This document shows positions 26,578 through 37,700 of a stretch of DNA of 64,000 bases, piece after piece. Positions within the stretch are counted from its first letter, which is position 1. The number at the start of each line of letters is the position of its first letter. The notes beneath the pieces are model-generated. The model was not told the DNA's origin. It saw only the letters and a program-made list of their open reading frames with translations, and did not search any database. The translations under genes were made by a program, and so were the position numbers. The DNA is from Membranipora membranacea. Its lineage: Eukaryota > Bryozoa > Gymnolaemata > Cheilostomatida > Membraniporidae. The DNA lies in assembly GCA_914767715.1 (NCBI GenBank), contig OU612075.1, forward strand, positions 12,958,001-13,022,000, read 5' to 3'.

Positions 26578-27639
26578 ATGTGTCCACAGTTCATAACTTC
26601 AGTGTTCGGAGTGATCGTCCTGATCGATATTGCGCTAAGCAGACCTACAACTTCCTCAAAAACATCTCCTCAATGTAAGTGCTCAAATCGTGACTTAACA
26701 AGGTTTGACAGCTGTTGTTTATCATTTTTGTATTGACTGTTAAAAAAAACCAGATTAAACCGCTTTTAAAGAAATTTTAAAACTGTCAAAATCTTCTATT
26801 TATCCATGTATTTCTTGGCAGGTTGCGAGTACTTCGATAAAAAGCTCCGCACATCTCCAGGGTATAATCTGAGACCTGTGTACGTGTGGCCCGCCTTTAG
26901 ATCTTGGATTATCCTGCCCGCCAACTTAATGATTCAACCACAAGAAATCAAAACAAAATGGTCCCACCTGCAGGCAACACACATAACTTTGTCTGCCTCC
27001 CTCGCATCACTGTAGTGTATAACTCTGACTCTTATTTTTGCAGCTTTGGACGACTTTGTTAACAGAGATGTAGAGGCATTGAGGGGTAAACAGCTTGTCT
27101 GTCTGACCGACGAGAAATACTGTGAGGCTGATGGGAAGCTAGAACAGGAAATATACAGAAACCTGCACAGCGCCGGTCTGCACAGACGGCAGATCTACGC
27201 TTACATATATCTGCTGAGAAGCTGCTGGCAGGGCGCTTGTGATCTTCTGCAGACCGTTGTACAGGGAGAAGAACTCCTCAACCTCCAAAAGCCTCAATGG
27301 AAGTCTGAGTTTGCGCAAACTGAAGAGAAGAAGTCCCCTGTTAGCGTTGATGCTGCCACACTTCGCTCTCACACTTGGAAGAGCCTTTTTCCACAAGACT
27401 ATAGCATCAACGAGTCGAAGCACAGCTCGATGTTTGCTAGACATGGCCGTCGGTTCAACAACTGGACCGGCACGTTTGGCCCCCTTGACAATGCTGTTCA
27501 ACAGCGTTCTCAGCAGCGAGTGAAGAGAGGTGCTAACGATTGCCAAACTGGAGCCGTTTTGTCACTTATATTTTCACTTGATGGTGATTCATGCAGGCGA
27601 AGACCGAGAAAACAGACTGGTAATGTATCTGATATGTAA
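26578..27639 (+). CDS. Secreted six-cysteine protein with a furin-type site, orphan prohormone or cytokine-like
   Basis: I do not recognise the family. A leader exon (about 25605-25790) joins coding exons 26578-26674 and 27044-27639, giving 230 residues. The intron is in phase 1 just after the signal peptide (residues 1-21, hydrophobic FGVIVLIDIALS, likely cut before RPTT). The mature part has six cysteines: C52, C59, C93, C98, C199 and C216, enough for three disulfides. An RVKR site at 191-194 would release a C-terminal peptide of about 36 residues whose core is CQTGAVLSLIFSLDGDSC followed by CRRRPRK-type basic residues. RHGRR is a second possible cleavage site. NES and NWT are possible N-glycosylation sites. 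Residues 52-105 look helical. The layout suggests an extracellular signal precursor, which is inference. A GT within ACTGGTAATG near the end could be an alternative donor, so the C-terminus is less certain than the rest. Stanniocalcin, insulin and natriuretic peptide patterns do not fit. Confidence 0.75.
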
Positions 27640-30600
27640 TCTCAGGGATTTTGGTCATCACCTCGCAGCTAACCAAAGCATTCGCAATGATAAACGTATA
27701 CTCTTTGTTGTTTTTTTTCCGTTCTCTTTATAGTCCAGTAAAGCTGGGCTTAAATCATGTGCCTTCATCCCGTTATGTGCAGCTATTTCTCTCTCCAAAG
27801 ATTTAATCGTTGATATTATTTATACTTGGCAGGCAGTTTAACTGCCTCCATATTTCGTCGTAATGTGGTTTTCAAAAGATCTGTTATCTCGTAATCTAAT
27901 AATCTCTCCTACAAGCATTAAATGCATTTCACCCTCATGAATATTTATTTATCTTAATATCATATTTGTGTGTTTCCATATTTAAATCAATGGTTCAACC
28001 ATTCATGACCTTAGTCTATGCTTATTTGGTGTTCTTTTTCATGCCGTTAGTGCTTTCCGTATTCAATGAAAACTCTGCAACAGGTTTGCCGAGAGACATG
28101 TCGTTTATTTGAGAGAAGTTTGATCTCTTTTATTTATCACATGATTATTTTTTGATGCTTTGTTGATGTACAGTTTTTTTTATGTGAAAATGTAATAATT
28201 TATTTGCAATAATAATGAGTTTGAGTATAAAGTATGCCTCACACTACATGGACCAGACTTAATTTTTGACACTCAAAGCAGGATTAATTTGGCAGGTGAT
28301 TTCTCACAAAACCACATAACTGAAACCTCTCATAATCCTCCAACTGAACACATAATATGACACATAATTACACCACAAACACTGGCAAGTTGAACCCTAT
28401 TATCATGGAGATTGTCAACAACATTCCATTTTTTACCACGCATCCTAGAAATTTGTATGATTTTTTTACTCTGTTTGGCCTGGCGGAGCAAAGGAGCAAA
28501 GTATCGAGTCACATGCATAAAATAAAATGGAAACTATTTCATTTCTAAAATTTTGGCAAACAAAATAATCATTGTCGTATTTATAGCCGAGTATGACCCT
28601 TTCTCATGGTTACACAATTGCAACCTGAGGTCTGCAAGTAACATCCCAACGCCCCTGGGCAAATAAATTATTGTGTTTAGTTGAAAATTTGGAGCATTCA
28701 CTTCCAAGAGCCAGAACGATGACCTTCCATCGCAGTCTTTATCAAGTCTAAATGACTATGATCTTTATCTATTCTAGTTTCAGTTTGCTGAAATCTGTAG
28801 CAAGCGATATTTAGACACAATTTAGGAGATAGTTCATTGATTTACTGTCAATACATGCAAAAATATTCTAGTAAAATTTGGTATAAATACTGATATATCG
28901 AAGTACACAAACTGAAAGGTAGATGCATACAGATACTGTAATGCTGGTTAAAACTTGCTTTGGTGAAAAACGGGTAGAAATGTAAGAAGGGAAAGTTTGA
29001 GAACAACTTATTTTTGCAATAAGTCATGCAGATATCTGTTACAGCTCAGTCTGACATTCACATCTGCATCCGTCTAAATATCTTGTGGGAGCTTGGGTTG
29101 GTGAGACCTATTGATGCAGTTAGCAACATTGCTAGAATTAAATGTGAGACACAACCTTGTCCACGGCACAGCTATATGACTGGCTGTATGGCCTGTTCAT
29201 TTTGGCTTGTTTAGTGCTAGTTTAATGGCCGCCCAAATGTAGAATCGCAGGTTTAACCCAGGTCACACAATAAAATCCTTCTTCACAAAGAATAATTAAA
29301 TTTCCCTTTGACTGAATTTTGTCATCCTTACTGACTGGATTGTGGATGTTGCTGGGTTGTTGAGTGATTTATGTAGAACTTCTCGGAAACACCTCGTGAT
29401 GCATCTCAGGTTTACACCTTTAGATAAACTATCAATGATAAGGCCTGCAGCTCAGCGAGATGTGTCAGCCTTGTTGTACTCCAGATACTGGTGTGCATTG
29501 AAGATTTAGTATGCCATGATCGAGATGATAAGTCAGAAACAGGTACCTTCACAGGTCACAAATACTTACTGAATACGTTACGTAATACGACTGTGCATAC
29601 TTACTAGATTCAAACTGTTATCTAATACTGGTTTCCTGCTTACATTGAAAATGAACCAAATCTACACAAGCAATAAAAGAATTTTGTTGTTACATCATTT
29701 TCGATGATAGCAGAGGCTCTATCTTGTTGTGTTACAAATATTCCAACTTCTGAATGAAATCTCTCACCAACCAACCATGTTAATGAACAGATATCTCCTA
29801 ACGGCTTTTCTAAAATTGGTCTGTCATTCTGTTATTGCTTCCTCTCTTGCATAACAAGTAGCCAAAGTCATTCAGTTCAAAGTCATTTGAATTTTGATAT
29901 TTTAAGCCGCTGATCAGGTTGGCGGACTTGTCTCCCCTCAGCTACACAATATTATTTTTGTCCATCGATAAATCAAAAACTGACAGTTAGACAGTTAAAA
30001 AAACGATATAAACAACTAATGAAATTTAATGAGGGTGATGACCTTAAGGACACCGTCAAAGCGTCTACGAAAAGCTGTGTGACTCTTGGCGGGAGATTAA
30101 GGTCATGGCCAGGTTCTCAGGCCATAACTTGAGACCTGGACCATATTTATTCCTTGTATGGATTTGGTGTACACTAGTAATTTACTTCTAAATTTCAAAC
30201 AACGATAATTGGAAAAACACACTCGTAGGGATGAAAGACAAATAGTTCTATTAGGAAATCCAAACCAACAAGCAATCGAGCCCGCCATCATTAGTCACAG
30301 TAATAATGTGTATACAGATTTTTTTATTGGCATTTGTCAATTTCACTATGTTGTGGGCTCTAACACACATAGATGAACATCAACACTTTGAATTTTCAGA
30401 CGCAGTGCTAGACTAGTGTGACGTACAATGTTTCTTATTGGTCAATTTGGCCGATCCTTCAACACACCTACTTAATAAAAATAACATTATAAAATTATCG
30501 AAGGTGAGTCTAACAGCTTATGATTACATATGAATGAGGTACATACATAGCCAAGATACTAGATACTGTCATTGCATGTAGGACACCTACATCTTCTTTT

Positions 30601-30665
30601 CACTATTCAATGAATAAGGTATCTTTTGTATGCTCTGCCTTTATTTCTTTTGTTAATGACTGAGT

Positions 30666-30690
30666 TGCATGATGCATGATGCATGATGCA
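30666..30690. repeat. Short (GATGCAT)n tandem repeat
   Basis: About three to four copies of a 7-base unit lie in the intergenic region. No function is evident. Confidence 0.6.
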
Positions 30691-31129
30691 TACTCTTTGT
30701 ATAGGTGATGTCCAGAGTCTGGTCAATTTTGCAGCCCACATTGAATTGAAGCTGCTTTGATCAGGTGTGTTTCAAAGTTACGACAAAAAATGATGATTTG
30801 TGTTGCCATAAAGGTTGCAAAAACATTTTCTTGGAACAATGCTACCTTCATATTGCGCAACGGAAACAGATTGTTAATTCATGAAAATATCAAGCTTCAT
30901 GACACAGGTTTACCGCAAACCCTTGGGCTCTGGTAATGTTTGACTTACTTCATCCTAGATTTTTGTTATTTAGCTGATTGATCTTCAATGAGAGGGATTT
31001 GTCCCATGTCAGTGGATAATTTCATTTTATGCAGAGAAACAAAAGAAACACTGGCATTATTTTTGATCTGACAGGTTAACTCTTGTAGGTTGCGTGTTTG
31101 AAAAAGGGGACTCACCTCAATTGATACTA

Positions 31130-31153
31130 TTCACCTTCACCTTCACCTTCACT
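31130..31153. repeat. Short (TTCACC)n tandem repeat
   Basis: Four hexamer units, the last one imperfect, lie in the intergenic region upstream of ZMAT2. Confidence 0.65.
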
Positions 31154-31748
31154 GTATATGCAGCACATATGTACAGAAAGTGGCCAACAACCCTGATCAT
31201 CGACTGGTTAAGTATATACCAGATAAACAATCTACCAACCGCCACAGCTCTCGGCTCGCTGATACGCACATAAAGCAGCAGCGAACCCCTCTCAAAACTA
31301 AAAATGTTTTTTACAAGTACATGTAACTACTTTTTATAATTTCTTCAGCTGACCACACTATTTTTCTTTTGCCGTTGTTGTAATACATGGTCTCACTGAT
31401 ACAATTTTTTGTATACTGATCGGTAAATTAAAATGCTTACATACATATTTTGGCGAAGTCTTTTCTATCAATAATGTGTTAGCCTGTCTTGACAACGCTT
31501 TATCGAGACAGGCTGCATATGAGTCGGCTTTAATTTGCATCTAAATAACAGCTCAACCACATGGCCAAGCCTACAAAACATGGGCTGCCTGAAATCTACC
31601 TCAAACCCTCCCTGCTCAAACCAATGAACTTTGAGGTTTAGTTCATCGCTCAAACTTCCTGCTGATGTCAGCAGTCATTTTGAGGAGTTGTACTCTTTTT
31701 AAATATGAGGGGACAACTTACTATAAGTATTGACATACACATCTGCGC

Positions 31749-31775
31749 ATGAGCAAACAAAGCGGAAATGGCTAA
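31749..31775 (+). promoter_or_regulatory. Upstream open reading frame overlapping the ZMAT2 start
   Basis: An ATG at 31749 opens an eight-codon frame that ends TAA at 31773-31775, five bases beyond the ZMAT2 ATG at 31768-31770 and in a different frame. Its context is weak (C at -3), so most ribosomes should scan past it. It could mildly reduce translation of ZMAT2 if the transcript start lies upstream. Confidence 0.4.
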
Positions 31776-34700
31776 CTATCAAGCAGTAAGTTTTCTAAAT
31801 AATATTTACAAACATATCCTCAATGTTGAGTAGATACAGGTACAGTTACAACACAGTTTTCTCCAATAAAGCCCAAACTGACTCCATAGGATGAGAAGAA
31901 AAGCAGGTGGTTTGTGTGCCCATGGCCTCCTTCCAGCTGTAATTAAAACCTAGCTTGTCCTACTCCTAGCAGTAGCTACTAGTACTAGACCAGTCCAACA
32001 AGGGGAAGGTTAGGATAGGAGTCTTTTACTTACTCCTTGGCTAGACCAAGGCCATGGGCCCCTCGGACATATATGAACATGCCTTTACTTTTCGAATGTC
32101 CAGTTGATACTGGGCATTGGTAAAGTAAATGCATTTAAGTCCCAGGGGTCCATGACCAAGGCCTAACTCACTTCACACAGTTTCTTTCTATCATTATTAG
32201 AATCTATCTGTGGTGGGAATACCATTCTTCGATGATCCTTTTCTTCCTTGACTTCATTAAATGACCTGGTTGACATATAACATGATTGCTCCTGTTAGAT
32301 AATGGGTATGAGTTGGGCTCTGCTCCTCTCGTCCCTGCAACATGTGCCTATATTCTGCCTATGTCCAGTAACAACCAACCTCCTACAGGAGCACTGTTTG
32401 TCTAGTACTACCTGTCGCGGGCCATTCACCCTAGCAGACCTGGAACAAATAACAGATACGGACTGGCATATGCTCATAATCTTCAGAAATTGAATCGGGC
32501 AATACTTGGTATGAAACGAAACATGATATGTCATAATGAAAATAGAGATATCAAGGACAACAATGTGTAGTAACTTGACCTTACCTGGTGTATCAAGTTA
32601 TTAATCACTTTGGATGTAATGTATTACACAATTCATTATACCCACAGTGGCCAGAGATCTATCACTCACTGATGATTGGTCCTGGGTCACTGCGAATATC
32701 TACATGGAGGTAGATTAATCTGGATCTAGAACAAGAGGGTTTTTGGAAAAAAAAAATCATCATGTCTTTTCGGAACTAAATTCTTCTCACTGTTAGGCTT
32801 TAAATCCTGAATATTTCATGTAGATGCATTAGTGGAATAGAACCTCAGACAAGCCTCAACCTGTAAGCAGAAATTATCAGACTGCAGCGGTTTATAAATG
32901 AAAAACCCCTGGGCACATTTTAGTTCATTATGAACAAGGAGTGACATTTTCATATTTCAGACATTCATCACTCAGGCGCATTCAATAAATCACTCCATTC
33001 ATTGATCAGAAGAAGAGTGCAGGTTAGGGGTCTGTGTCTGTATAAATAACAGCCCCCTCCCCTCTATCTTGCTCTCTTGGGTTTAGGGATAATGGCTCCA
33101 TGATATCGATACTTGCAAACCCCCAAGATGTGAAATTCGAATATATCCTTAAATAACCAGGAATATGGTAAGCTAAAGCAATTTAATGTTTAAATTAAAT
33201 GAGGAACATTGTAAACTGAATTATTTTACCATAGTTTAGTGTACAGAAGCTGTTGAGCAGACAGCAAGTATTTGGTGCCTAAGAATTGAAACAACACGTC
33301 AATACAAATCTTCTGGGCTCAAAATCCTGAAATGTTTCCAAATACTTACTGTCTGATCATCATTTTCTGCACACTCTAGTACCTCAGCTGTCTCATCTAG
33401 TATACTGCAAATACTGTGGTAGAGTACAAAATTTGCAAGCACTGCCAGTTCCAGCCAAGGAACATTGCTTCAAAACTGACAGTGGCTGCAGATAGCTTGA
33501 GAGTCTTGGTAGCTCTTGTGCCACTATAAATAAGACATATCTAAGCTTTGGTAATGTCATCACATGCACACATCCGACAAACTTAAAAATTGAGGGTCTG
33601 CGTACTACAACAAAATATTTGAACAATCAAGTTCAAATGGGAGGTATAGGCTCGTTTCTATTAGATCAAAGTACAGTTGCTTTCCTACCTCACTGCAATA
33701 TCAAATACAAACACTTGTGACTCTTCTTTGTGTGACCTAGACACATACTGCAGGTGCTGACCCATGTGCATGTCCTATTTGATTTAAGAGAAAAATCTAT
33801 GTTCTTATGGTTTATGTAAGCTTGGTTTATATAGATGAGACTTTTAGTTGGCTTACATTGTATCCTGAAATGATACTATTTATCGGGCATTTATAATGTA
33901 GAAACAACAAGATGACTTCAGACAGAAGTGGGATACAGATGAATATGAGAAGTTGGCAGCAGAGAGACTTCGTGAGCTGGAGGAAGGACCATCTAAAAAA
34001 TCAGACGAACCTCCTGTAAAAAGATCTCTACTGAAAGCCAGAGATTTCACTGTCAGTATATTTAACAGAACTTTATTCTGTATTACAGGATCTTTTCTCA
34101 ATACTATATAATCCAAACCAAGAGCAGCAATAGGAGTTGTCTTTGATTTATATGTGGGAAAGTGTCCTTATAGGGTTTATAAACACTTGAAAATAAACTG
34201 TTATGACTGGATTTTAAACTCAGATTTGTTTGGTGCCATGTGATGAAATTCATAGTACATACAAAATCTTCTTTTACATTATGTTTTCATGGTCATATAC
34301 CATATACCATAACAATGGGTGATGTAAATTACTTATCAAGCTCATGTGCTATAACTGGTTGATTGTTATATTTTACAGGTAGATCTCGATTCTAAACTAG
34401 GAAAATCTCAAGTTATAACAAAAACTACACCTTCATCAGCGCAGGGAGGGTAAGTGTACCCAACATTCTAATTGATTATGTACACAATATTGTAAAGTCT
34501 GCAGAGACACTGATGTCTTTATGATGTTTCTCATTTGTGTATATGTTAGTTCATATTCTGTGCAATAACAGCAATATTAGATTCAGACTGTCCAAACACA
34601 ATATGACCTGTGATCAGGGACCCACCCTGCTGAGATCCCTCCCCACCCTCCCTGCTGAGATATTAATAGAAACCAACTATAATTCGGAGTAGTCGTCTTA

Positions 34701-37700
34701 TTGAACATTTTTTCAAGGGGAGGAAAACTCTGCATTGTAGTTCAAATCCTATCCTGTCTGTATATTAATTTACTAACTCTCAGTCCATTTTCCCTCTTAT
34801 TTTGCAGATATTATTGTAATGTGTGTGATTGCGTCGTAAAGGATTCTATCAACTACTTGGACCATATAAATGGCAAAAAACGTGAGTAAAAAAATCATCT
34901 AATTGATGGGACACACTTGTGCACTCAGTACTTGTATGTTACGATTCACTAGCTAGCATAATTGCTTGAAGAAGAAATTATGTTAGCACGATATAATTGA
35001 GATATGCCAAATCTGATCTGCCTTTAAAATCAGGTCAAGCCTTTCATATATGGAAATCAAATTTCAAATAATAACCTTCCTCATGACAGACAAGACTGTG
35101 TGTTCCAAAGTTGATAATTACTGAGAGTATACATATTTACATCCAAAACCAAAACCATTTCCCAAAAATTCCCCCGTAGCAGGAAATGTTCAGTGATGAC
35201 ATCATCAGTAGACTAGCTAAGCGGCAGCTTCTTCCTCAGGGTAACATGTAAAATTGTAAAAATAACTTATAATAGAGTTACAATAACAAGGAATGACCAT
35301 AACATCCAGGGAACATGTGGGAAAAAAATTGTCGTCTGCTTTTCATCTCACATATAAATTGTTGAAAGATAAGTCAAATTATCAGAAAATTATCAGCAAT
35401 ATCTACTAGGCATATAATATTGGAGGTTTATTTGGAGATTATGGTATTATTTCCCGATGCTCCCACGCTTAGAATAGCAATGTTCATTGATAAAAAGGGT
35501 TGTTAATGGCTAGTTAGCGCAGAAGTAAGTTTATTCTAAGCCCTTGAGAACAGCGTGAAAACATGCCATGTGCCAAGGTGGATGTAAGCTACTGCCGGCT
35601 ATAGAGGGGGGATATTAGTGTATCTCTGCTGGATTGACCTTGCCGGAACTTTTCACACAGGTGTTCATTAATAAACACAAGTACAGCCCACAATTAGAGT
35701 GTGATCTCAAAATAGTCTCGGTTAACTGACACCTCCCCCTGTCAGATTTAGGATATTTTTGTGTGTGAGATTTTGTTGATTATTACACAATCACTGATTT
35801 GGAGCGTATTAAATAATTAATGTTTTTAATTACCCGTCTTAGTTTTGGCACGCTTTTTAAGGTTTTGATCATCAGTATTGAAAACATAAGCTGCCTGAAA
35901 AACTGTGTTCTATTATGATTTCTTTGTTATGACTAGCAAAGGCCGACAGCAGTGTAGTAAAACCAAAATAAAGGATGATTTAATAGTCAGCGCTCAGTCT
36001 TTATATTTGTTCCACTAATGTGATGCCTGTGACCAGAGGCAATGTAGTACAGATCGATTTAAATTCCAGGAGAAGCGAACCTGAAACATCAGAAATTATC
36101 TAACTTCTCAGAAAATTAGCAAAAACTAATTTCCAAATTAGTGCCACTCTGCGTTTATGGATGAAGAATTTATAATGTTTCCCGAGCATAGAGCGCATGC
36201 ATTCATGTGAAGTTATCAAGGCTGATGACACTGTATTCACATGTCATATTAAGATTGTCCAAGGTAAGAGGGCGGAGAAATAATGAAATTAATTGCCACG
36301 GAGTCCAATTATATTAATTTTATTGTGTTTGATATGATGTAAGAATGCAATTTATATCCCAGCCACATTACATAGTGCCAAATAGTGTGAGAGAGAGGAG
36401 GGATATAATTTGGCTTGACTTCTGGTCAATTATTGAGAGTAAAGTCAGTCAAAGTAAAGTGTTTACTGTATTGTATAGGCTCTAGTGGATTGAGGCCAAT
36501 CAAGTACTGATGGTTTAGTGTTGTTAATCCGTAAATAACCCCCCACGCCATCAGAGAGCTTGACATTGTAATGGCCTCACTGTTTATCATAATTGACAAT
36601 TGGTGCAGTGATAACTGGTCCCTCTTCTTACAATAACATGGTGTGACTAGTGTCCGTACTCTTGGGTCCATTGGGAATAACATATATAACATTGGGGGTC
36701 TTAGGCGATCTTAAACAGTCAAAGCTTCCTTATAAATAAAATCTTAATTTACATGTAGGTCATGGTATTATATTAAGTACACTATCATTTCAAACCTTAT
36801 TACACAGTTAAATTATGTTTAAAATTGTGATATATATTCATCGGTTCCCTTTGATCGAATCCCAATTACTGCATCATCTCAATTAATTATCCGAATACCT
36901 GAGAAATTTACAATAATAATTTGCCCATATATCTGATTTGTGTAATGGAAGCCTGGCGGTGACCCCGATTCAACAGCTCAGGTACCTGGGTACCCTGTAC
37001 ATAGATAACACACCACAGACTAGGCACTATACTAGCCTCAGGCTGTTTGTTATTTTCTTGAAGCGTAATGTTTATTATTTTCATGCTGATTTCATCTATT
37101 CTTGTTTTCGGACATAATATGATTACTGAAAATACTCCACAACTCAATTGTCTTCAAGTTTGTATCCAAGTAGACACACTTGGTACTCATTTAGCTGATC
37201 TAATCCCCCCTAGATGTAACTTTTAGAGAACCCTCAACCTACATTGCCTCGCCCCACCTATTCAGTATCTCCGTCAGCCCGTACATACAATGAGCATCGG
37301 TCTCCGCTCAGCCAGGGCCTCTTACTGCTTGAGTGATAATTGGAGATGGTGGCAGGTCCAAATAAGCTCAGCTCAGAGTAACTCATGTCCGTCTTTAATG
37401 CCAAAACAAAAATAAGGGATAAGAGGTTTACTGTCGTGGTGAATTGGTTGATTTATCCGGAAAGTGCTTCTTCAAATTTAACAGTTTGTCAGGAGATTTA
37501 AGGATAACTTTTATGACTGGGACAAGCAGATTTTTCCTGTTGATTTCACAAACCAAACATAATAATAGTATCGAACTACCTCGGCCACTTAATTTAAGCA
37601 CATTTACACCATTTGTGTTTTTAATCACTGGTGTGAAATATGTGCTTGCCTCTGTGGTGATGTTGCAAAAAATGTCCCCTAAAATATGGTAATTATTTTA

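Larger units (their letters stand above)
27640..31700. other. 3' UTR and intergenic region before ZMAT2
   Basis: No coding exon is supported on either strand. An AATAAA at 28662-28667 and an ATTAAA near 27916 are possible polyadenylation signals for the upstream gene. Short simple repeats occur at about 30666-30690 (GATGCAT units) and at 31130-31153. Confidence 0.5.

Noticed and set aside
26806-27015. Possible extra exon (69 codons, CEYFDKKLRTS...) between the two coding exons of the secreted-protein gene
   Set aside because: It follows an AG (TTGGCAG) but ends in a stop with no donor in phase, whereas the direct junction 26674 to 27044 keeps the frame and gives a coherent secreted protein.
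27139-27546. 135-codon open frame on the minus strand
   Set aside because: It lies wholly antisense to the second coding exon of the secreted-protein gene and has no splice context; it is a shadow of that exon.
25605-27639. Stanniocalcin identity for the secreted gene
   Set aside because: Stanniocalcins have 10-11 cysteines in a dense conserved pattern; this protein has six with different spacing and a furin site.
34735-34760. tRNA-like B box (GTTCAAATCC)
   Set aside because: There is no matching A box or cloverleaf stems around it. I found no tRNA or rRNA gene in the window.
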